A program made the translations under genes and the position numbers. A stretch of DNA of 64,000 nucleotides from Parabacteroides goldsteinii (GTDB lineage: Bacteria; Bacteroidota; Bacteroidia; Bacteroidales; Tannerellaceae), in contig NZ_JADNBB010000015.1 of assembly GCF_015550595.1 (NCBI RefSeq), positions 92,525 through 156,524 of the forward strand, given 5' to 3'. Positions 35,085 to 42,254 of the stretch are shown here, in pieces (position 1 is the first letter of the stretch; each line of letters opens with the position of its first letter). The notes under the pieces were generated by a model. That model saw only the letters and a list, made by a program, of their open reading frames with translations, was not told the origin of the DNA and ran no database searches.

Positions 35085-35128
35085 GAAGGTGACGACGTAC
35101 TGTTGGTATAGCGTCACCTTTCTTTTTT
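35085..35128 (+). terminator. terminator after the endonuclease-family gene
   Basis: Stem AAGGTGACG / CGTCACCTT (35086-35094 with 35112-35120) and a T-run at 35123-35128. Confidence 0.75.
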
Positions 35129-35250
35129 ACACCCTATTTAAAATATCAGTGTTACAGTTAAGCAATTTCATCACTATCTTTAAACCTCATATTCAGCATG
35201 ATTAAATATTTTTCTCCTGTACTTTAAATAAGTAATATATACTTTACGAA

Positions 35251-35294
35251 TATGTAAGGCAAGCCTTACTTTTTTGCAAGGCTTGCCTTGCGTA
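35251..35294 (+). repeat. large REP-like hairpin with self-palindromic arms
   Basis: Arms AAGGCAAGCCTT (35256-35267) and AAGGCTTGCCTT (35278-35289) are exact reverse complements, and pairing extends to about 17 bp with G-T wobbles. Each arm is itself nearly palindromic (AAGGC-AA-GCCTT). No T-run follows, so it is not a simple terminator. Between the terminator at 35128 and this hairpin no gene is seen. Confidence 0.7.
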
Positions 35295-35445
35295 TCCGTA
35301 TCCCTAGCCTTACGTATTTAAAATAGCTGACAAATCCCATAAATTGTCATATACTTTAGGCTTAGTGTTCCTTATGAAAATCTTTAATTATGCCGATGAT
35401 CTGAAAAAGAGCTCCCAAAAGTAGTGGGTGACACTGGATTTAAAG

Positions 35446-35613
35446 ATGGCGTCATCTGTAAAGTGTAGATATATAGTTTGTTATGAGTGTAAGGATGCCT
35501 TTGACGCCAAATTAAAAGAAAATTATATTTATAAAAGGTACGCGCGTACATTAATATATATAATAGCTATATTTATAGGGGTAATTTATTGCATTAAATG
35601 CTATGAAAAATAA
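35446..35613 (+). CDS. possible small membrane protein or decayed ORF
   Basis: Only 55 codons. It starts at an ATG with no good ribosome-binding site, has a Cys-rich N-terminus (CRYIVCYEC), and ends in a hydrophobic segment (LIYIIAIFIGVIYC). AT-rich and without relatives I recognise. A short frame before it (35374-35424, MKIFNYADDLKKSSQK) and another in a third frame suggest that this stretch could be the remains of a broken gene. It would be transcribed towards the left arm of the inverted repeat. Confidence 0.2.
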   Translation: MASSVKCRYIVCYECKDAFDAKLKENYIYKRYARTLIYIIAIFIGVIYCIKCYEK

Positions 35614-35631
35614 GAGAAGAATATCTTATTA

Positions 35632-35844
35632 TGACTGACTAAATAAAACGACCGTTTATTCTCGTCAACAAAAGTACTTATAACTTTTGAAATCACAATC
35701 CTTTTTCAAAGAAAAATATCTTTAGTATCTCCTTTCTTATCAATAGAATAGCAAAACAAGTACGAAATTCTATGTTTTGACTACAAACAGACGTTTCCCT
35801 CAAAAGCATGACTAGAATAAACGGTCGTTTTTTCTAGTCACTCA
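35632..35844. promoter_or_regulatory. candidate invertible promoter segment of the S-layer-like gene
   Basis: 36-bp imperfect inverted repeats at 35632-35667 and 35809-35844 enclose 141 bp. They share AAACGACCGTTTATTCT exactly and match at most other positions. The right arm is itself close to a palindrome (TGACTAGAA...TTCTAGTCA). Inside, the minus strand has ATTG and TACTTTTG 19 bp apart (35696-35699 and 35669-35676), a good Bacteroides promoter pointing left. Inversion would put TACTTTTG at about 35800-35807, heading for the gene at 35921. On this reading the present state is OFF. Confidence 0.7.
35669..35699 (-). promoter_or_regulatory. promoter inside the inverted-repeat segment, pointing left
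   Basis: The minus strand gives -33 ATTG (plus-strand CAAT 35696-35699), 19-bp spacer, and -7 TACTTTTG (plus-strand CAAAAGTA 35669-35676). No comparable plus-strand match was found between here and 35921. Confidence 0.6.
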
Positions 35845-35920
35845 AATTGGACTAGAGTATGTAAATGATTGAACAAGAACTATTTCATTAACACTATTAT
35901 TAATATTAAAATTTAGATTT

Positions 35921-38900
35921 ATGAACAAAAAGTTTTCTACTTTGGTAGCTGGCGTCCTGCTGGCGACAAGTATTGGAACTGTAAATGCTGCTCCTAGCTA
36001 TGCTAAGTATGTTGCTCCAGCAACACCTACTTATGCACAGGCAATTAAAGCTGGTACTTATTATCAGTTGAAGACTGCTACTACTAAAGAAGTGATAGCT
36101 ATGGTTCCGGTAAACAATGGTGCTGCCTATCAACTACAGGCTGTGGCTACAGACAATGTAGTGGATGCTCGTTTTACTTTATGGACTATTGATGTACAGG
36201 GTAACGCTACAGATGGTTATCGTTATGCATTTGTTAACTTGGGAACGAGAACAGCTTTGGCTGTTGATCCGTCTACTGCTTTAAAAGCATTAAATACTTC
36301 TGCTGATGCTACAAACATTGGTGGAGATGTGGCTTTGTGGAAATGGCATGATGCTCCGGATCCTGTAAATGGTTTTAAAAATCTCACAACTAAAGAAGTT
36401 GCATTAACCTCTGTATTTGGGGCGAAGAATGACTCAGTTGTTACTTTGGTAAAAGGAAGCTCTAGTGTATATGCATTGAAATATGCATTGAATAATCCTG
36501 TGGCAAGCCTGTCAAATAGCCAATTAAAAGTTGTTCCTGTTGATCCTCAGGCAATTGTTTTAGGTGTAGATGATCTGAACTCTATGCTTTGGGCTAATAC
36601 AGAAACTGGAAAATTGAAATTGACATTCGATAAAGATGTTGAAGGTGGTAATCCTGCTGCAATAAACTTGTTTACTAAACAAGAATATAAAGCTGTTGCA
36701 CCGGTAGGTTTCCCTGCTAATTTCACAGCACCTGCAACTCCGGGTAAAGATGAATTAACAAATAATTCAAATTTGGCTGCAAAGTATAACGAACTAACCA
36801 ATGCTGAATACGATTATCTGGAAGCAGTTGTAGTTGAAGCTTTTGGTAAATCTATCAAAGCGTTGATGCCTGAGGCTACATTTACAGCAGATCATAAAGC
36901 AGTATGGGATATTTATAGTGCTATTGCTACTGCTGCAAATACTGGAGAATATAATAAAAAAACAGATAAGGCTGATATTGAAGCAATTGTTAATGCTACA
37001 GTGGTAACAGGTGTTGAAGATGCTACTGTAACAGCAGTGAAAGCCGCATTGAATACGATGCTTTATTCTCATCCGTCAGAAGCTTATGGTGTTAGTACTA
37101 ATGATTTGACATCTGCTTCTTTAGGTTTGAGTAGAGCTTTTGAAGAACTGGATAAAATTATAAAAGGTGATACTTTTGACGGTGTTTCTACCATAGTAGC
37201 TGGTTATACAACAGCAAAAACAACAGCAGAAACAGTTTTGAAAGCAAAAACTCCGGAAGCTTATGGAGCATTTAAGACTGCTGCAATGTCAGATGGTTGG
37301 GTTTCTTTGAAAGCAAATGATGAAACAGAAGATGCATCAAAAATGACTTATTTGGCTGTTGATACAAACTTCGTTACAAGCAAAGCTGGTAATAAGCATC
37401 TCGCTTTTGCTATTAAGAATTTTAAAGATCAGAGAATTCACAATGCTTTGGATCGTACTCGCCATGATTTGAATGGTCGTTTCAATTTCCAGTTTGTATG
37501 GTATCCGTCTTCTGACTCTATTGTAATTCGTACAGCAGGTTTTGCAAAAAAACAGGATGATACGAAGTTCTGGACTCAAATGACTTCAGCAACAAATCCT
37601 CAGGATCTAGGAATCTGGAAAGCTAATGCAGCAGCATTGGAAACAACTAATGGTACAGCTGTGGACATTGATGCTAGCAATCTTCCTTTTGAACAGAATT
37701 TAATTAAAATAGCTGTTCTTGCTGATAACCATCGTGAAGTAACTGTAGGAAGTTCTGAATATAAGGCAGGTTCTACTCCTATTTCTACAATTAATACAAA
37801 GATTACTATCAATGGTTCTTCTAAATATGCGAAGACAACTTTACCTTCAGGTGTTTATTTCTTCAACTTGGCTTCTAACGTGAAGAAAGTTCAGAATGGT
37901 AAATATTTGGTTGCAGACTTCTGTGGCACTAATTTGGAATATGCTTCTGAAGAACAATCTCAGCTTTATGGACAGGCTCAGGACTTCGGCCATATGCCAC
38001 GTACGCAGTGGGTTGTTGAACAGAACCCTGGTTTGCCGGGTGAACAGACTGTAAACATTTACAACCGTGAATTCCCTGCAAAGAGTGTAAAAAATGTTCA
38101 GTTGTATAAAGGTGCTGACGCAAGCCAGATCTTTGCGCAGGTAGGTATGTTTGGCTATGTTTCTACAGATACTTTGGCTTGGGTTAAGGCTGAAGTTAAG
38201 AAACCGCTTGCTGGTATTCTTACTAACAAATATCTGGGTTATGCTTCTGTAACTGAAGATGCATTGTCAAAGATTGCTTTCAATATGGACTATTTCAATG
38301 GTATCCAGGTTGGTAATTTTGTAAATGTAAATACAACAGCTGTTGATACAACTGTTTATGTAGACCTGAAAGGTGAAAAAGTAACAGTTGAATTGGATAC
38401 AGTTAAACCGCTTTATGATGTTAAGTATGGTTATGTAGGTTCTGTTGCACCTCAGTTGTATAAGAAAGCATATCGTATCCGTGTATATGATAGCTCTAAA
38501 CTGGGTAATAATAACAAGTTTGTTGTTGAAGATCCGAATAACGAAAATACATATGCTATCTCTGCTGATAAATCAAAGGCTGCTGAATTCTATCTGAAAG
38601 AAAACAACCAGTTGATCTCAGAAGAAGGTGATACTACTTGCTATTATGCATTGATTAGTGCAAATAAGAAAGAAGATCCGACTCGTGTAGGTGTGCGCGA
38701 TGCATCTATGAAGTTCTCTATCGAAGGTCAGTGCAGCGAAGAACGTGTTGCAACATTCGCTTTGAAAGAAAGTACAACTCCTCTGTATCGTCGTCTGGGT
38801 GTTTCTAATCCTGAAGATGGTCTGAAAGATATGGATGTTAACAAGTATGCTAAGATCTATAGAGTAAACAGCACAGCTAAAGAATATCTGTATGAAGATG

Positions 38901-39889
38901 CTTATAGCGTTTATTCTAAGGAAAAAGGAATCAACTTCCTGGGCGTAGAAGGTAAGGGTGACAACAAACTGTCTGCTCTGTATGTTGATACTGCTTATGT
39001 ACGTAATGAGACTAAGATGCCTCAGTATATGTTTGCTGTAGACGTAACAGAAGTTCCTGCTGGTATGTTGTGTCCTGATAATCCAGAACATAATACAGAT
39101 GAATATATCGCTAACCACGGTGATTGCGGTCACAAAGTTCCTTCTCAGGGTTATAAGATCGGTCGTTATTTAGTTAATGCACAGGATTCTGTACAGTTGG
39201 CTGCTAACGGTAAGGATTATATCTGGAATGAAAAGTATACTCGTCTGTCATTCACATGGGCAAAACATATCGGTGATACTTTGATCGTAATGCGTCATGG
39301 TAAAGATATGAACCTGGCTGAATATGCTGTTGCTTCAGACTCTATCTTCCTGGGTGACAACAAGCACAATATGACTACATGGACTTTGGATGCTGATCCT
39401 AGCAAGAACACTAAGGGTGATTCTATCAATGCTGCTCACGAATATGGTATCAAGAATGCAGTATTCGCATTGCGTCTGGTTGATGATAAACCTGCTTGTG
39501 ACTTCCTGATCGAATCAGTTGGTGACAAACCTATTCCTACAGATGGTAAGGGTGGTTGGATTAAGATCCAGAATGGTGTTCCTGTAATTGCAAAAGCTGC
39601 AAACTACAACGAAGCTATCCTCGATACTGAAATCTTCAACATCGAACCGACTGAAGAAGTAGCAACATCTAACGATGCTATCACTGCCAGTGAAGTTTCT
39701 GTAGTTGCCGGTAACGGTAAAGTTACTATCAAAGGTGCTGCAGGTAAGACTGTTACAATCAGCAACATCTTAGGTCAGGCTATTGCTAACACAGTACTTT
39801 CTTCTGACAATGCAGAAATCGCTGCTCCTCAGGGCGTAGTTGTAGTTGCTGTAGAAGGCGAAGCTGCTGTTAAAGCAATCGTTAAATAA
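35921..39889 (+). CDS. S-layer-like secreted surface protein, DUF6383-type C-terminus
   Basis: 1322 residues with a clear signal peptide (FSTLVAGVLLATSIGTVNA). The last ~80 residues (EVSVVAGNGKVTIKGAAG, then ISNILGQAIANTVLSSDNAE) resemble the DUF6383 C-terminus found in Parabacteroides S-layer-like proteins, and look like a small beta-sandwich; whether it is a type IX signal is inference. Eleven D-(S/T)-(A/I/L/V/M/T) tripeptides (for example DSV, DTL, DTA, DSI) fit the Bacteroides O-glycosylation consensus. Codons are AT-rich with strong bias (GCT, GTT), as for highly expressed proteins. Most of the length has no domain I recognise. Expression is probably controlled by the invertible segment upstream. 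Confidence 0.8.
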   Translation: MNKKFSTLVAGVLLATSIGTVNAAPSYAKYVAPATPTYAQAIKAGTYYQLKTATTKEVIAMVPVNNGAAYQLQAVATDNVVDARFTLWTIDVQGNATDGYRYAFVNLGTRTALAVDPSTALKALNTSADATNIGGDVALWKWHDAPDPVNGFKNLTTKEVALTSVFGAKNDSVVTLVKGSSSVYALKYALNNPVASLSNSQLKVVPVDPQAIVLGVDDLNSMLWANTETGKLKLTFDKDVEGGNPAAINLFTKQEYKAVAPVGFPANFTAPATPGKDELTNNSNLAAKYNELTNAEYDYLEAVVVEAFGKSIKALMPEATFTADHKAVWDIYSAIATAANTGEYNKKTDKADIEAIVNATVVTGVEDATVTAVKAALNTMLYSHPSEAYGVSTNDLTSASLGLSRAFEELDKIIKGDTFDGVSTIVAGYTTAKTTAETVLKAKTPEAYGAFKTAAMSDGWVSLKANDETEDASKMTYLAVDTNFVTSKAGNKHLAFAIKNFKDQRIHNALDRTRHDLNGRFNFQFVWYPSSDSIVIRTAGFAKKQDDTKFWTQMTSATNPQDLGIWKANAAALETTNGTAVDIDASNLPFEQNLIKIAVLADNHREVTVGSSEYKAGSTPISTINTKITINGSSKYAKTTLPSGVYFFNLASNVKKVQNGKYLVADFCGTNLEYASEEQSQLYGQAQDFGHMPRTQWVVEQNPGLPGEQTVNIYNREFPAKSVKNVQLYKGADASQIFAQVGMFGYVSTDTLAWVKAEVKKPLAGILTNKYLGYASVTEDALSKIAFNMDYFNGIQVGNFVNVNTTAVDTTVYVDLKGEKVTVELDTVKPLYDVKYGYVGSVAPQLYKKAYRIRVYDSSKLGNNNKFVVEDPNNENTYAISADKSKAAEFYLKENNQLISEEGDTTCYYALISANKKEDPTRVGVRDASMKFSIEGQCSEERVATFALKESTTPLYRRLGVSNPEDGLKDMDVNKYAKIYRVNSTAKEYLYEDAYSVYSKEKGINFLGVEGKGDNKLSALYVDTAYVRNETKMPQYMFAVDVTEVPAGMLCPDNPEHNTDEYIANHGDCGHKVPSQGYKIGRYLVNAQDSVQLAANGKDYIWNEKYTRLSFTWAKHIGDTLIVMRHGKDMNLAEYAVASDSIFLGDNKHNMTTWTLDADPSKNTKGDSINAAHEYGIKNAVFALRLVDDKPACDFLIESVGDKPIPTDGKGGWIKIQNGVPVIAKAANYNEAILDTEIFNIEPTEEVATSNDAITASEVSVVAGNGKVTIKGAAGKTVTISNILGQAIANTVLSSDNAEIAAPQGVVVVAVEGEAAVKAIVK

Positions 39890-39933
39890 GAAATAATGAA
39901 ATAATTCTAAAATTACCGCTACGCGGTTGTCAG

Positions 39934-39961
39934 GTATAGACGTTGCTTGCAGCGTCTATAC
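39934..39961 (+). repeat. near-perfect palindrome after the S-layer-like gene
   Basis: GTATAGACGTTGC and GCAGCGTCTATAC pair over 13 bp (one G-T) around a two-base TT loop. There is no U-tract, so it is not a classical terminator. The form (short palindrome with a TT or AA centre) resembles the units inside the REP-like element. Confidence 0.6.
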
Positions 39962-40063
39962 TTCAACCAATTACCCCGTGACGGGCGAACAGGTAGCCGT
40001 ATTAATACTAAAGTAATAAAATAAAGTTCATCTGTCGGTATCCCTGAGAAGAGAGAAGTCAGA

Positions 40064-40103
40064 TAAAAAAATACCCCCCGGCGGATATTCCGACGGGGGG
40101 TAT
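40064..40103 (-). terminator. terminator of hsp20 (possibly bidirectional)
   Basis: Stem ATACCCCCCG / CGGGGGGTAT (40071-40080 with 40094-40103). On the minus strand a T7 run (40064-40070) follows, so it serves hsp20. It could also limit readthrough from the S-layer-like gene. Confidence 0.8.
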
Positions 40104-40122
40104 TCATTTTGTTATTTATAAG

Positions 40123-40551
40123 TTACTTAATCTCAATATTCCTCTGCAGTTTTGCAGCTTCGACCGGAGCTTTTTTAGGAACATCCACTGTCAACACACC
40201 GTGTTCTACTTTTGCACTGATCTGTTCTTTTTCAACATCGTCCGGCAATATCATCGTCTGCTGGAATTTAGAGTATGAAAACTCACGGCGCAGATAGCGT
40301 CCGTTATGCTTTTCATCTTTGTTTTCACTCTTCTTTTCCATGGAGATAACCAGACAATTGTCTTCGTCAATACGAACGTTGAAATCATCTTTAGTCATTC
40401 CCGGAGCAGCTAATTCTATTTTATAATCTTTTTCGCTTTCAATCACATTGATGGCAGGCGCTGTAGAATTAGCTTTTTCCATCCAGTCGTTATCGAAGAA
40501 ATCATTGAAGACACTCGGTAACCAATTTTGATTTTTTCTGATCGGCATCAT
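40123..40551 (-). CDS. small heat-shock protein, Hsp20/alpha-crystallin family
   Basis: ATP-independent holdase chaperone. About 142 residues from the ATG at 40551 (MMPIRKNQNW), preceded by AGGAGAT at a suitable distance. The alpha-crystallin domain covers about 40-130: YKIELAAPGMTKDDFNVRI at its start, then GRYLRREFSYSKFQQTMILP and ISAKVEHGVLTVDVPKK, the last with the usual G-x-L motif. Family Hsp20 genes often stand alone, as here; YtxH-like follows upstream on the same strand. Confidence 0.92.
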   Translation of the reverse strand: MMPIRKNQNWLPSVFNDFFDNDWMEKANSTAPAINVIESEKDYKIELAAPGMTKDDFNVRIDEDNCLVISMEKKSENKDEKHNGRYLRREFSYSKFQQTMILPDDVEKEQISAKVEHGVLTVDVPKKAPVEAAKLQRNIEIK

Positions 40552-40748
40552 AATTAAATCTCCTATATTTAAGTTACACATTCAATAATTTATTGAACTC
40601 CGGGCTCTTTCCGAACCCCTCGTTCGCTTATCAATATACAAACTGTGTGCCAAATGAATTTATTATCCAGATATGTCTTTTTGTCATTAAATCAGTCTTT
40701 TGTTTGATTGTTGGCTGACAAAATGTAAGAATAACTTATGATTGGATG

Positions 40749-40979
40749 TTAATTTGTTCCGTTTTTCTTCACCTTATCAGTGACATGTTCAACACGGTCG
40801 GCAATATATTCGGCTTCATTGACACCTTTATCTACTACATTCTTGAATTTTTTCTTTGCCATGTCCGTCAGCTGAGTAACGTCATTGTGAATACATTTGA
40901 ATTTACCGTCATCTTCCATTTTGCGAAGTACGTAACCGATGACTGCACCGGCGGCGATACCAATTAATACATTTTTCAT
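40749..40979 (-). CDS. YtxH-like small membrane-anchored protein
   Basis: 76 residues. N-terminal glycine-rich hydrophobic segment (LIGIAAGAVIGYVLRK), then a charged, helical tail with repeated Val/Ala/Lys (DMAKKKFKNVVDKGVNEAEY), the usual make-up of the YtxH family. Function unknown. A minus-strand promoter and a large hairpin lie 120-240 bp upstream, so its leader may be long. Confidence 0.65.
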   Translation of the reverse strand: MKNVLIGIAAGAVIGYVLRKMEDDGKFKCIHNDVTQLTDMAKKKFKNVVDKGVNEAEYIADRVEHVTDKVKKNGTN

Positions 40980-41096
40980 AACTACTTAATTTTAAATTGA
41001 TTCTTTTTGTTCAACGTTTCTTTTCTATGAAACAGAGTGTTCCTTTATATTGTTCAGCCCTGAAAAGTAAAAAGATATATGAAATTGTGAAAACGA

Positions 41097-41135
41097 CATT
41101 CCCCGTCTCTTTCCGCTGAAAGAAACAGGGGAATG
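41097..41135 (-). other. large hairpin in the ytxH-like leader or a candidate small RNA
   Basis: CATTCCCC / GGGGAATG with further pairing through GTCTCTTT / AAAGAAAC makes a stem of about 16 bp. On the minus strand it is followed by a short TCGTTTT. A promoter element TACTTTTG lies at 41214-41221 (minus), giving a candidate transcript of about 110 nt. The rest of the 40980-41360 gap shows nothing else except the pyrH promoter. Confidence 0.45.
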
Positions 41136-41213
41136 CTAAAGTTAGGAAGAAGGTTTGGTCAATATTCTTAGTGTTTCAAAATAAGGAATAAAGTGTGTGT
41201 TTCATTTCAGGAG

Positions 41214-41221
41214 CAAAAGTA
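41214..41221 (-). promoter_or_regulatory. minus-strand promoter element TACTTTTG
   Basis: Exact TAnnTTTG match on the minus strand, pointing to the hairpin at 41097-41135 and the YtxH-like gene. The nearest possible -33 is not well spaced. Confidence 0.4.
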
Positions 41222-41296
41222 AAGTGTATGCGTTGCAAACCTGTTACATTTGCTATACGGTTTTATTAAATAATACCGCAATAATTCCTTACTGAT

Positions 41297-41327
41297 ATTG
41301 TTTGCTGATTGAAATACTGTATTTTTG
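41297..41327 (+). promoter_or_regulatory. putative pyrH promoter (ATTG, 19 bp, TATTTTTG)
   Basis: ATTG at 41297-41300 and TATTTTTG at 41320-41327, 19 bp apart, 33 bp before the pyrH ATG. Confidence 0.6.
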
Positions 41328-41360
41328 CAGAAGAACATTTAGAAATCAAAAAATAGCAAG

Positions 41361-42071
41361 ATGGCACAATACAAACGAATTCTTCTGAAACTAAGCGGTG
41401 AGTCGCTGATGGGAGGGAAACAATACGGTATCGACGAAGTTCGTCTGAACGAGTATGCAACACAAATCAAGGAAATTGCCGAAATGGGTGTACAGATCGG
41501 AATTGTGATCGGTGGTGGTAATATCTTTCGTGGCCTGAGTGGCGCATCCAAAGGATTCGACCGGGTGAAGGGAGACCAGATGGGAATGCTGGCAACGGTT
41601 ATCAATAGCCTTGCATTGAGTTCTGCGTTGGTTGCACAAGGCGTGAAGGCAAAGGTGCTGACTGCCATTCGTATGGAACCGATCGGTGAGTTTTATAATA
41701 AATGGCGTGCCATCGAACTATTGGAACAAGGTAATGTCGTAATCATGTCCGGCGGTACGGGTAATCCGTTCTTTACTACCGATACCGGTTCTTCCCTGCG
41801 AGGGATCGAGATCGAAGCCGATGTGATGCTGAAAGGTACCCGCGTAGATGGCATCTACACGGCCGATCCGGAGAAAGATCCTACGGCAACCAAATTTTCA
41901 GATATCACTTATGATGAAATATACACTCGTGGCCTGAAGGTTATGGATCTGACGGCAACTACCATGTGTAAAGAAAATAACCTGCCGATCATTGTCTTCG
42001 ATATGGATACTAACGGTAACCTGAAAAAGGTGATGAGCGGGGAAAATATCGGAACATTGGTCCATAACTAG
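41361..42071 (+). CDS. pyrH: UMP kinase
   Basis: Phosphorylates UMP to UDP for pyrimidine nucleotide supply. 236 residues, normal length. Amino-acid-kinase motifs are KLSGESLMGG at the N-terminus, VIGGGNIFRG, MSGGTGNPFFTTDT and VDGIYTADPEKDPTA. It is flanked by its own promoter and terminator, so appears monocistronic. Confidence 0.97.
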   Translation: MAQYKRILLKLSGESLMGGKQYGIDEVRLNEYATQIKEIAEMGVQIGIVIGGGNIFRGLSGASKGFDRVKGDQMGMLATVINSLALSSALVAQGVKAKVLTAIRMEPIGEFYNKWRAIELLEQGNVVIMSGGTGNPFFTTDTGSSLRGIEIEADVMLKGTRVDGIYTADPEKDPTATKFSDITYDEIYTRGLKVMDLTATTMCKENNLPIIVFDMDTNGNLKKVMSGENIGTLVHN

Positions 42072-42099
42072 TTCTTTATTCTGTTTAACAGACAATTGG

Positions 42100-42132
42100 C
42101 CTCTTTCTTCGTTATGGAGAAAGAGGTTTTTT
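42100..42132 (+). terminator. rho-independent terminator of pyrH
   Basis: Stem CCTCTTTCT / AGAAAGAGG (42100-42108 with 42118-42126), nine-base loop, then six T. Confidence 0.85.
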
Positions 42133-42254
42133 GTATGCGGATGTGAGGTATGGTACAATTGTTATCGAGTTTATGACATTTGTGATAGTCTTCTCAGAGG
42201 ATATTATTTTATTTTTGTACTTTAGTCAATGTAAAATAAATCTGAAGATAATAC

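Noticed and set aside
35428..35445. GTG start of the 61-codon frame
   Set aside because: No better supported than the ATG at 35446; the whole frame is doubtful.
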